Origin: Candidatus Rokuibacteriota bacterium
Lineage (GTDB): Bacteria; Methylomirabilota; Methylomirabilia; Rokubacteriales; CSP1-6
NCBI GenBank assembly: GCA_003221435.1
Contig: QHRS01000164.1
Span: 15,504-22,303 of the forward strand
Direction: 5' to 3'
Length of the DNA stretch: 6,800 nucleotides
Positions 1-6,290 of this stretch are shown one piece after another. The position numbers and the translations under genes are program-made. Under the pieces are notes generated by a model. It did no database searches and was not told where the DNA came from. It was given only the letters and a program-made list of their open reading frames with translations. Each line of letters begins with the position of its first letter. Within the stretch, counting starts at the first letter, position 1.

Positions 1-857
1 GAGCCCCAGAACCCCGCCACGAGGTAGCCGACGAACGTCGCCGTGATCACCACCGGCCCGGGGCTGAGCATGCCCATCGCGACGGCGACCAGGAACTGCC
101 GCTCCTCGAGCCAGCCGGTCTGCCGGACCAGTCCATGCTCGAGGAAGGGAACGATGACGAGACCGCTGCCGAATGTCAGGGACCCCGCCTTGAGAAAGAA
201 GACGAACAGCTTGCCGAGGACCGAGCCCGCGGCGCCCGCGCCGGTCTCCGGGAGCAGCGGCGCGACCGCCATGAGGGACAGCGACGACGCCGACCGCCCC
301 CGCAAGGGCGACCCGTAATACACGATCCCGACGATCCCCGACGCGATGAACAGGAGCGCCACTTCGGCCCGGGCGGCGACCGTGATGGCGAAGCATGCGG
401 CCGCGATGACCCATTGCAGCCAGTCTTCCATCCCGAGCCTCGACAGCCGGTAGCACGAATGGAGGATGAGCGCGATGACGGCCGGACTCGCCCCGTAGAA
501 GATCGCGGTCACCGAAGGCAGACCGCCGAAATGGACGTACAACGCGGCGAGTGTCGCCACGATGACGAAGTTCGGGAAGATGAAGGCCCAGCCGCCGGCC
601 CATGCCCCCCAGAACCCTCCGCGGAGGTAGGAGATGAAGATCCCGACCTGAATCGCGAGCGGGCCGGGCAGAGACTGACAGACCGCGATCCCCTCGCGCA
701 TCTCCTCCTTCGTCAGCCACTTCCGCTCCTCGACCAGCTCTCGTTCCATCTGGCCGCAGAGCGCGACCGGGCCTCCGAACCCGAGCGCGCCGAGGCGCAG
801 GTAATACCCCACCAGGTCCCGGATCCGAACGCGTGCCGCGGAGCCGGCTTCCGCCAT
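1..857 (-). CDS. chrA: ChrA-family chromate transporter, 3' end beyond the window
   Basis: Inner-membrane transporter of the CHR family, whose characterised members export chromate from the cytoplasm. The frame reads from ATG at 857-855 to the window edge without a stop, giving 285 residues; full CHR proteins are usually about 380-450, so the C-terminus is missing. The duplicated CHR layout is visible: the first half has GFGGP (26-30) and SLPGP (62-66), and the second repeats the pattern with LTFGSG (227-232) and LSPGP (264-268). Several hydrophobic segments follow each motif. A purine-rich GGGAGG lies about 12 nt before the ATG, a long spacer. The start is 50 bases downstream of the sugar dehydrogenase stop on the same strand, so co-transcription is plausible. 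The family call is firm; chromate as the actual substrate is inferred from family only. Confidence 0.9.
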   Translation of the reverse strand, partial: MAEAGSAARVRIRDLVGYYLRLGALGFGGPVALCGQMERELVEERKWLTKEEMREGIAVCQSLPGPLAIQVGIFISYLRGGFWGAWAGGWAFIFPNFVIVATLAALYVHFGGLPSVTAIFYGASPAVIALILHSCYRLSRLGMEDWLQWVIAAACFAITVAARAEVALLFIASGIVGIVYYGSPLRGRSASSLSLMAVAPLLPETGAGAAGSVLGKLFVFFLKAGSLTFGSGLVIVPFLEHGLVRQTGWLEERQFLVAVAMGMLSPGPVVITATFVGYLVAGFWG

Positions 858-907
858 GAGTTACGCCTGCCCTCCCTTACGAAGACTGTACAAGATCGTC
901 CACACCA

Positions 908-1960
908 TCACGGGATCACTCTGAGGATCCGGTCGTCTTCCCGGATGGGCGAGCCGTGTCCGTCCCGGTTGCTGGTGGCCACGTAGAGCGCGCGGTCCGG
1001 CCCGACGATGACATCACGCAGACGACCGTAGGTGCGCGCGAGGAGCGCCGAGACGCGCGCGCCGGACAGATCCGGCACGAGCGTGATGCGCAGGAGTCGG
1101 CGACCCCGCAAGGCGGCGACGTAAAGATCATCGCCGTAGAACGCGAGGCCCGACGGATTCCACGGGTCGTCTTCCGACTCGACCACCGGATTCAGAAAGC
1201 GGTCATCGCGCGCCGTGCCCTGGACCTCGGGCCACCCGTAGTTGCCGCCGGGCACGATGTGATTGAGTTCGTCGTGCCCCCCGGGGCCGTGCTCCGACGC
1301 GAACATCCGCCCCGTGGAATCCCACGCGATTCCCTGCGGATTACGGTGGCCGAGCGAGTAGACCGGTGAGCCGGGGAAGGGATTGTCGCTCGGGATCGTG
1401 CCGTCCGGATTGAGGCGCAGGATCTTCCCGGCGAGAGACTCCCGGAGTTGCGCGAGCCGCGGCTGGGCGGCGTCGCCCGTCGTGACATAGAGCTTCCCGT
1501 CGGGTCCGAACTTCACACGGCAGCCATCGTGGTCCAGCGCCCCCGGCAGGTCATCGAGGACGATTCGCTCAGCGCCGGCCGTACGGCCCTGAACGGTCAG
1601 CCTCGCCACGCGATTGATCAGCCGACCAGGTTTCTCGGCGGTGTAACACACGTACAGATAATGGTTGTCGAGGAACCCGGGGGCCGGCGCGAGTCCCATC
1701 AGCCCGGCCTCGCCCTTCGCCACGACGTCAAGCGTGACGAGCGGGTCTGGATCGAGCCGGCCGTTCTCGACAACCCTGATGCGGCCCGGCCGCTCCGTCA
1801 CGAGAAGACGGCCGTCGGGCGTGAAGGCGAGAGCCCAGGGCGCCTCCAGCCCGGCGGCGACCACTGCGACGCGCGGTTCGGCTCGCGCCACGCCCGCGAG
1901 CGCAAGGATCAGCGCAACGGCGACACCCCTGGACGAGCACAGCCCGCGCGCGCGAATCAT
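908..1960 (-). CDS. Exported PQQ-dependent sugar dehydrogenase (YliI/Asd, GSDH family)
   Basis: A 350-residue soluble aldose/sorbosone dehydrogenase-type beta-propeller, expected to oxidise sugars in the periplasm with PQQ. Residues 1-27 form a signal peptide (arginines, then VAVALILALAGVARA, cleavage before EPR). Family landmarks are PWALAFTPDGRLLVTERPG (41-59), DHDGCRVKFGPDGKLYVTTGD (143-163), GHRNPQG (204-210), EHGPGGHDELN (223-233) and GGNYGWP (238-244). His144 in the DHDG motif aligns with the catalytic His of soluble glucose dehydrogenases, and Arg206 fits a PQQ-contacting Arg. The frame stays open upstream to a TTG at 2764, but that extension is an arginine-rich shadow of the neighbouring gene. 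The start at 1960 is chosen because it gives a signal peptide and its ATGA overlaps the stop of the upstream gene, implying translational coupling. No PQQ synthesis genes are in the window, and the substrate cannot be told. Confidence 0.92.
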   Translation of the reverse strand: MIRARGLCSSRGVAVALILALAGVARAEPRVAVVAAGLEAPWALAFTPDGRLLVTERPGRIRVVENGRLDPDPLVTLDVVAKGEAGLMGLAPAPGFLDNHYLYVCYTAEKPGRLINRVARLTVQGRTAGAERIVLDDLPGALDHDGCRVKFGPDGKLYVTTGDAAQPRLAQLRESLAGKILRLNPDGTIPSDNPFPGSPVYSLGHRNPQGIAWDSTGRMFASEHGPGGHDELNHIVPGGNYGWPEVQGTARDDRFLNPVVESEDDPWNPSGLAFYGDDLYVAALRGRRLLRITLVPDLSGARVSALLARTYGRLRDVIVGPDRALYVATSNRDGHGSPIREDDRILRVIP

Positions 1961-2703
1961 CGGCTCGGATTGCGGAAGAGGTCGAACCCGAGCGTCAGCC
2001 CCAGCGTCACCTGCCAGTCCGGTGCCGCGCGGGTGATGCCCCGCCGGACTCCCGCGTCGACCCAGAACCTCCGCGCCGGGATCGGCTGCCAGATGAAGCC
2101 GACCAGCGCCGAGTTGTTCGCGCGCTCGTGCTCGACACTCTCCCCGTTCACCTCGCCGACCAGCCTGAGGCCCGGCGAGGCGGGGAGTTCCGCGATCAGT
2201 CCCCAGAGGGCAAACGGCCGCGCGTCCACCCGGTCGACGCCTCCACCGAGGTTCACGTGGTACGTGAACGGCAGGAGCTGTCCGCTGGCGATCCCGGTGG
2301 CCTCGAAACCCACCCCGTGCTCGCCGGGCGCGGTCGATGGCAACAAGGGCCCGACCTCGAGGGCGAGGCTGATCCCGTCCTTTTCCTGCAGGACCCCCTC
2401 CTTCACGATCGCCTTCAGGAACAATCCCGGATCGACGAGCTGCCAGTCCTCGCGCGGAGCCCCTTCGACCGTGAACTCGCCGACGATCTCGAGCCGGTCG
2501 ACGAAGCCGTAGTTGAGGACGGTCTTCGGCGTCGCGAAGATGTCCCGGTCCCGCGAATGGGCGAGCTGGAAATAGCCGACCTCGATCTCGACCTCCTTCG
2601 GGCCGGCGACCGCGGCATCCGTCGAGACGAACGGCCGGTACGCCCAGGCAGGCGCGGCCCACGCGACCAGCGCGCACAGGAGCAGCAGACTTCGCGCGTT
2701 CAG
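1957..2703 (-). CDS. Putative outer-membrane beta-barrel protein of unknown function
   Basis: A 248-residue exported protein if it starts at the CTG at 2703-2701. Residues 1-21 are a signal peptide (NARS, then LLLLCALVAWAAPAWA, cleavage before YRPF). The rest alternates short amphipathic strands such as YGFVDRLEIVGEFTVEG, GISLALEVGPLLPS and LRLVGEVNGES, with a C-terminal WQVTLGLTLGFDLF typical of a last barrel strand. This resembles small transporter-like barrels of the phenol-degradation MetA type, but I do not recognise the exact family. The start is awkward: the frame has a TAA at 2730-2728 and no ATG, GTG or TTG between it and the signal peptide, and no clear ribosome binding site precedes the CTG. 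A CTG start, or an indel in the six-C run at 2704-2709, would explain it. The stop overlaps the dehydrogenase ATG by four bases, so the two products may work together in the envelope. Confidence 0.75.
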   Translation of the reverse strand: MNARSLLLLCALVAWAAPAWAYRPFVSTDAAVAGPKEVEIEVGYFQLAHSRDRDIFATPKTVLNYGFVDRLEIVGEFTVEGAPREDWQLVDPGLFLKAIVKEGVLQEKDGISLALEVGPLLPSTAPGEHGVGFEATGIASGQLLPFTYHVNLGGGVDRVDARPFALWGLIAELPASPGLRLVGEVNGESVEHERANNSALVGFIWQPIPARRFWVDAGVRRGITRAAPDWQVTLGLTLGFDLFRNPSR

Positions 2704-2727
2704 GGGGGTGTGCGCCCAGGGGTGCCG

Positions 2728-2787
2728 TTAGTCCTCGCGCGGCCCCGCTCCGTGCTCGCGGCAAAGGCGTGAGGCTTCCAGAGCCAT
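2728..2787 (-). CDS. Possible 19-codon upstream ORF in the leader
   Basis: ATG at 2787-2785 to TAA at 2730-2728 encodes MALEASRLCREHGAGPRED. It is in the same frame as the barrel protein gene, ends 24 bases before its putative CTG start, and begins about one base after the predicted transcription start, so it could be read as a leaderless peptide. There is no Shine-Dalgarno sequence and no regulatory signature such as a run of one amino acid. It may be chance; its value is that it blocks an upstream ATG start for the barrel gene. Confidence 0.2.
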   Translation of the reverse strand: MALEASRLCREHGAGPRED

Positions 2788-2794
2788 CGCGTGG

Positions 2795-2823
2795 ACTGTA
2801 ACTGCTGATACCATATGAGTCAA
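2795..2823 (-). promoter_or_regulatory. Sigma70-like promoter of the barrel protein/dehydrogenase unit
   Basis: On the minus strand a -35 box TTGACT (2823-2818, 5 of 6 matches to consensus) is followed by exactly 17 bases and a -10 box TACAGT (2800-2795, 4 of 6). Transcription would start near 2788, leaving about 85 nt before the CTG start at 2703. It lies in the only locally AT-richer stretch of the region, which supports the call. It was found by eye and not tested. Confidence 0.5.
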
Positions 2824-2979
2824 GCGTTACTAATCATTCGCGCCGCGCTCCGGCGCCGGACCGGATTAGCAGGATGCTGAAAAACCCGGCAGGCTGGGTA
2901 AGAGGCTCCAGATGGAGGCGGTGAAGGAGCGACGACTGGGACGCACGCGGTCTGGGCCTTTCTCGAGCGGTCTGTTAGG
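2824..2979. other. Intergenic region with palindromes and a possible mobile-element remnant
   Basis: Non-coding stretch between the divergent barrel and MFS genes. It holds a perfect 12-bp palindrome TCCGGCGCCGGA (2849-2860), nested between inverted copies CTAATC (2830-2835) and GATTAG (2864-2869). It then continues as GCAGGATGCTGAAAAACCC (2869-2887), whose reverse complement TTTTTCAGCATCCTGC resembles ends seen on degraded insertion sequences and dispersed intergenic repeats. The 78-codon minus-strand frame here (2820-3056) has arbitrary composition and overlaps the MFS gene, so I do not call it. No transposase is present. No convincing promoter for the MFS gene was found, although one must lie here or just upstream. 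Confidence 0.35.
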
Positions 2980-2988
2980 ATGCCGCCC

Positions 2989-4197
2989 ATGACGCGCGCC
3001 GGCCTCCCCTGGCCCGCGGACGCGCGCATCGTGCTCGTGGCGAAGGCGGCGCGCACGTGCTGCTACGGCTTTCTCGGAATCCTGCTCCCGATTTACCTGA
3101 GCGAGCTCGGCGTCGGCGCGCGCGGCGTGGGCGTGATGGTCACGCTGACGCTCGCGTCGAGCGCGGCGCTCACGTGGGGCGTCAGGCGTCCCGCCGAGCG
3201 CTGGGGCGCGAGGGTGGCACTGATCGGGCTCGCGGCGCTCTCACTCGGCGCCGCGGCGATGCTCCTGCTGAGCCGCGCGCCCTGGCTCGTGATCGCGGCC
3301 GCGATGCTCGGCAACGTCGCGGTCGGCGCGGGCGAGACGGGGCCGTTCCTCACCCTCGAGCAGGTCGTCGTGACCCGGGCCGTGGCGGGCGGGCGCCTGC
3401 CGTTCGCCCTGAGCCTCTACAACCTCGTCGGCTACGCGGCGGGCGCCCTCGGGGCGGGCTGCGCGGCGCTGTTTCCCGCGAGCGCCCTCTTCGCGGTCTT
3501 CGCCGCCGGCGCCCTGCTGCAGATCGCCGCCTACGCGCGGCTCCGCGGCGCCAGCCGCCCGGGGGAGCGGCGGAGTCTGCCGCTCGCGGCGCTCCCGTCG
3601 GCGCCGATCATCCGCCGGCTCGCCGCGCTGTTCGCGCTCGACTCGCTGGCCGGCGGGTTCGTCCTCCAGTCGCTCATCGCGTACTGGTTCTACGTGCGCT
3701 ACGGGCTCCGGCTGGACTCGCTCGGCGCGATCTTCTTCACCGCGCAGATCCTCACGGCGTTGTCGTTCCTCGGCGCCGCGCGCCTGGCCCAGCGGATCGG
3801 GCTGATCAACACGATGGTGTTCACGCACCTCGGCTCCAACGTCCTGTTGATCGCCATGGCGTTCGCGCCCTCGGCGCCGTGGGCGGTCGGCTTTCTCCTG
3901 GCGCGCCAGCTCTTCTCGCAGATGGACGTGCCGACGCGGCAGGCGTACGTCATGTCGGTCGTGGAGGACCGCGAGCGGGAGGCGGCGGCGAGCGTGACGA
4001 ACCTCTCGCGGACCGTCGCCCAGGCCATCACGCCGACCGTCACGGGCTACGTCATGCAGGCGATCGGGCTCTCGGCGCCCTTCGTGCTCGGCGGCGGACT
4101 GAAGATCGTCTACGACCTGCTGCTCTACGCCACCTTCAGGCGGATCAGGCCGCGCGCCGCCGGGGCGGGCGTCACAGCCGTCGGCCCCATCCCTTGA
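2989..4197 (+). CDS. MFS family transporter, substrate unknown
   Basis: A 402-residue polytopic inner-membrane protein with about twelve hydrophobic segments in two halves, the usual size for the major facilitator superfamily. The first helix is around 15-38, and the loop RRPAERWGAR (66-75) after the second helix sits where MFS motif A is expected. A longer hydrophilic linker, RLRGASRPGERRS (near 184-196), separates the halves. Near the C-terminus, MDVPTRQAYVMSVVEDRER then SVTNLSRTVAQ (near 309-346) match a pattern common in drug-efflux-like MFS proteins. Two ATGs are possible, 2980 and 2989; I chose 2989 because AGGA at 2977-2980 is 8 bases upstream, whereas the first ATG overlaps that site. 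The gene stands alone on the plus strand and its last 26 bases overlap the convergent small membrane gene. Substrate cannot be inferred. Confidence 0.88.
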   Translation: MTRAGLPWPADARIVLVAKAARTCCYGFLGILLPIYLSELGVGARGVGVMVTLTLASSAALTWGVRRPAERWGARVALIGLAALSLGAAAMLLLSRAPWLVIAAAMLGNVAVGAGETGPFLTLEQVVVTRAVAGGRLPFALSLYNLVGYAAGALGAGCAALFPASALFAVFAAGALLQIAAYARLRGASRPGERRSLPLAALPSAPIIRRLAALFALDSLAGGFVLQSLIAYWFYVRYGLRLDSLGAIFFTAQILTALSFLGAARLAQRIGLINTMVFTHLGSNVLLIAMAFAPSAPWAVGFLLARQLFSQMDVPTRQAYVMSVVEDREREAAASVTNLSRTVAQAITPTVTGYVMQAIGLSAPFVLGGGLKIVYDLLLYATFRRIRPRAAGAGVTAVGPIP

Positions 4198-4369
4198 GCG
4201 TGCGGTAATAGGCGACGAGCCCGACCGCGACGAGCGCCGACACGGCGCTTTGCGCGCCGAGCGCCGCCCCGCCCGCGTCCAGGTACTTGCGCAGCAGGAG
4301 GAGCGCGTAAAAGGCGAAGAACGCGATCGCGGCGAGGATCAGGATCCGGTGGGCCGTGATGAGCCGCAC
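4172..4369 (-). CDS. Small two-helix membrane protein of unknown function
   Basis: A 65-residue protein beginning at GTG 4369-4367. It has two hydrophobic stretches, ILILAAIAFFAFYALLLL (9-26) and about 41-54 (SAVSALVAVGLVAY), joined by a short loop, and a basic tail (RTLKGWGRRL), so it is probably an integral inner-membrane protein. The start lies 12 bases after the aminotransferase stop, suggesting it is the last gene of that operon, read by reinitiation since no clear ribosome binding site is seen. Its 3' end overlaps the 3' end of the convergent MFS gene by 26 bases. I do not recognise the family; hydrophobic ordering and operon position argue against chance. Confidence 0.65.
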   Translation of the reverse strand: MRLITAHRILILAAIAFFAFYALLLLRKYLDAGGAALGAQSAVSALVAVGLVAYYRTLKGWGRRL

Positions 4370-4381
4370 GGGGCGCGCCCG

Positions 4382-5708
4382 TCAGCGGCCGAGAACGGCC
4401 TCGAGCGACTCCCGGGTGATCGTGATCAGCCGATCGATCTCCGCCGCCGTCACGACGAGCGGCGGCGCGAAGAAGATGACCTCGTTGCCCTTGACGCGCG
4501 TGATCAGCCCGCGCTTGACCATCTCGGCCTGCACCCGGGCGCCGATCTTCCGGTCGGCCGCGAAGACCGCCTTCGTGGCGCGGTCCTCGACCATCTCGAG
4601 CGCGGCGAGCAGACCCTTCCCGCCCCGGATGTCGCCGATGTGCGGGTGATCACCGAACGCCGCCGTGAGCCCCGCGTGGAGCCGCGCCCCCATCTTCGCC
4701 GCGTTCTCCCACAACCGCTCGCGCTCCATGATGTCGAGGTTCCTGAGCGCGACCGCGCAGCAGGTCGGATGCCCCGAGTAGGTGTAGGCGTGCATCCAGC
4801 GGTCCTCGGGCTTGACCGAGTCGATCGCGTCCTTGATGTCCCGGTTCACCATGATGCCGCCGAGCGGGAGGTAGCCGGACGTCACGCCCTTGGCGAAGCT
4901 CATGATGTCCGGCTCCACGTTCCAGTGCGTCAGCGCGAACCACGCGCCCGTCCGGCAGAAGCCCGTGATGACCTCGTCGGCGATGAACAGGACGTCGTGC
5001 CGGGAGCAGATCTGCCGCACGAGGGGGAAGTAGTCGTCGGTCGGATAGATGACGCCGCCGCCGCCGTGGATCGGCTCCGCGATGAAGGCCGCGACCGTCT
5101 CCGGCCCCTCGCGCAGGATGGCCTCCTCCAGTTCCCGGGCGGCCGCCTGGCCGACCGTCTCGCCCGGGCGCGCGCCCTCGAAGCGGTAGGGGTAACAGGT
5201 CTGGATATGCACGAACCCCGGCACGCGCGGCTCGAACATCTTCCAGTACGCCGCCCGCCCGGTGGCGCTCATGGCCTGGAGCGTCGCGCCGTGGTACGCG
5301 TTATGCCGCGCGATGACCTTCACCTTGCCCGGTCTTGACCGCCGACTCGTTCGATTCGCCGCCACCGGAGGTGAAGAACACCGCCTGCATGTTGTCGTAC
5401 GCGAGCCCGATCAGCCTGTCGGCGAGCGTGATGGCCGGGATGCTGGACGACCCGACGTAGCCGGAGAAGTACGCGAGCTCCTCCATCTGCGCCGCCGCCG
5501 CCTGCGCCAGCTCCTTGCGGCCGTGCCCGACGTTCACGTTCCAGAGGCCCGAGAGCCCGTCGAGGTACTCGCGGCCGGTCACGTCCGTCACCGTGGCACC
5601 GCGCCCGCGCACGTAGATGATCGGCTCGGCGTTGTCGGACGGGTGATGGAGCGGATGGATCAGGTGCTCATGGTCGGCCTTGATCAGCTCGGCGGCGGTC
5701 AGCGACAT
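4382..5708 (-). pseudogene. Class III PLP-dependent omega-aminotransferase, broken by a frame change
   Basis: A fold-type I aminotransferase of the omega-amino acid/putrescine/taurine:pyruvate group, which moves an amino group from an amine or omega-amino acid to a keto acid such as pyruvate. The N-terminal part (5708 to about 5334, 125 residues) has LDGLSGLWNVNVGHG and FFTSGGGESNESAVK. The C-terminal part (from 5332 to the stop at 4384-4382, 316 residues) has ARHNAYHGATLQAMSATG, AEPIHGGGG, FIADEVITGF with the PLP-ring Asp, and SFAKGVTSGYLPLGG with the PLP lysine at codon 4891-4889. The parts are in different frames: AAG-AC at 5336-5332 runs straight into the codons for PGKVKVIARHN, where homologues carry about ten more residues. 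Both halves are otherwise well conserved, so the break is recent or an assembly artefact. The start has a strong GAGGAG 6 bases upstream. The gene follows the peroxiredoxin by 36 bases, probably in one operon. Exact substrate unknown. Confidence 0.88.
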
Positions 5709-5714
5709 TGGGGT

Positions 5715-5720
5715 CTCCTC
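5715..5720 (-). promoter_or_regulatory. Ribosome binding site of the aminotransferase
   Basis: GAGGAG six bases before the ATG at 5708 fixes the start of the aminotransferase and shows that it is translated independently of the upstream peroxiredoxin, despite the 36-base gap. Confidence 0.8.
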
Positions 5721-5744
5721 ACGTGACGGCAGGGGGAAATCGAC

Positions 5745-6290
5745 TCAGCGGGCGCGGGCAACTTTCGTGACCGCGGCGAGCGTGCGGCTCGGGTCGAGCG
5801 CGAGCGCGTTCGCGTCGACGAATCGGACGATGCCCTTCTTGTCGATCACGAACGTCGCACGGCCATCGAAGTTCCACGTGTCGTCCCAGACACCGAACTG
5901 CTTCCCGACCTTGCCCGTGGGCTCGACGTCGCTCAGGAGCCGGAACGGCAGATTGATCTTCGCGGCCCACGCCCGGTTGGCCTCGGGCTTGTCGACCGAG
6001 ACGCCCAGCACCTCGGCGTTTATCGCCTCGAACTTCTTGTTGTCATCCCGATACCGGGTGAATTCGGTCGTTCACCCGGGCGAGTCCGCCTTGAGGTAGA
6101 ACGCCACGACCACCGCCTCGCGGCGGGCGAGAACGTCCGCCAGCTTCACGGGCTTGCCGTTCTGATCCACCAGCGTGAAGTCCGGCGCGCGGTCGCCGAC
6201 GGCGAGCGGCTTGTCCCGCTCCGCGGCCAGGGCCCCGACGGCCAAGACCAGGACCATGAGCCCGAGCAGCGGCAAATGCCGTCGCGTCAT
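5745..6290 (-). CDS. Exported selenocysteine-containing peroxiredoxin (UGA at residue 73)
   Basis: An AhpC/TSA-type peroxiredoxin that should reduce hydroperoxides, 181 residues when the in-frame TGA at 6074-6072 is read as selenocysteine. Residues 1-23 are a signal peptide (TRRH, then LPLLGLMVLVLAVGALAA), so it acts outside the cytoplasm. GDRAPDFTLVDQNGKPVKL (31-49) and VVVAFYLKADSPG-U-TTEF (60-77) form the active site: Sec73 occupies the peroxidatic Cys position, with Ser70 three residues before it. The fold continues through EVLGVSVDKPEANRAWA, LLSDVEPTGKVGKQFGVW and ATFVIDKKGIVRFV to the stop at 5747-5745. Oddities: no cysteine anywhere, so no resolving Cys, and Leu66 replaces the usual Pro of the PxxxS/TxxC motif. 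A SECIS-like hairpin follows the UGA. The ATG overlaps the stop of the upstream gene as ATGA and has GGGAGGAG (6303-6296) 5 bases before it. A nonsense mutation is the alternative but would have to hit exactly the catalytic codon. Confidence 0.88.
6043..6061 (-). promoter_or_regulatory. Candidate bacterial SECIS element of the peroxiredoxin
   Basis: The mRNA reads UCACCCGGUAUCGGGAUGA. CCCG pairs with CGGG around the tetraloop GUAU, and UCA pairs with UGA below it across a single bulged A, giving seven pairs. The apical loop begins 17 nt after the UGA and starts with GU. Bacterial SECIS elements recognised by SelB lie just inside the coding region, with a loop about 16-37 nt from the UGA and a G at the loop start, so position and form fit. 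Folding was done by eye. Confidence 0.7.

Noticed and set aside
135..986. Long plus-strand ORF of 283 codons
   Set aside because: It is the antisense shadow of the ChrA gene, with low-complexity R/D/E/P composition typical of GC-rich shadow frames.
1448..2512. Long plus-strand ORF of 354 codons
   Set aside because: It lies antisense to the dehydrogenase and barrel genes and shows no recognisable domain or hydrophobic order.
1961..2764. An in-frame N-terminal extension of about 268 residues on the sugar dehydrogenase, making a 618-residue fusion
   Set aside because: The extension is arginine/glycine-rich out-of-frame reading of the barrel protein gene. The other frame has a signal peptide, strand pattern and an ATGA junction at 1957-1960.
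2820..3056. 78-codon minus-strand ORF upstream of the MFS gene
   Set aside because: It overlaps the MFS start region and has arbitrary composition with no domain; the area is better explained as intergenic with a possible repeat.
3057..4208. Second plus-strand ORF of 383 codons over the MFS gene
   Set aside because: Its composition is almost entirely R, G, A, P and D from a shifted frame; the MFS frame has clear membrane helices.
4250..5338. Plus-strand ORF of 362 codons over the aminotransferase
   Set aside because: Antisense shadow of a clear class III aminotransferase; charged low-complexity sequence without motifs.
5301..5365. Recoding such as programmed frameshifting or selenocysteine to explain the aminotransferase break
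   Set aside because: There is no TGA at the break and no slippery sequence; about ten conserved residues are missing, which frameshifting would not restore.
6072..6074. Reading the two peroxiredoxin fragments as a pseudogene broken by a stop codon
   Set aside because: The stop is TGA at exactly the catalytic codon, the frame is kept, a SECIS-like hairpin follows, and the neighbouring gene shows the same arrangement.
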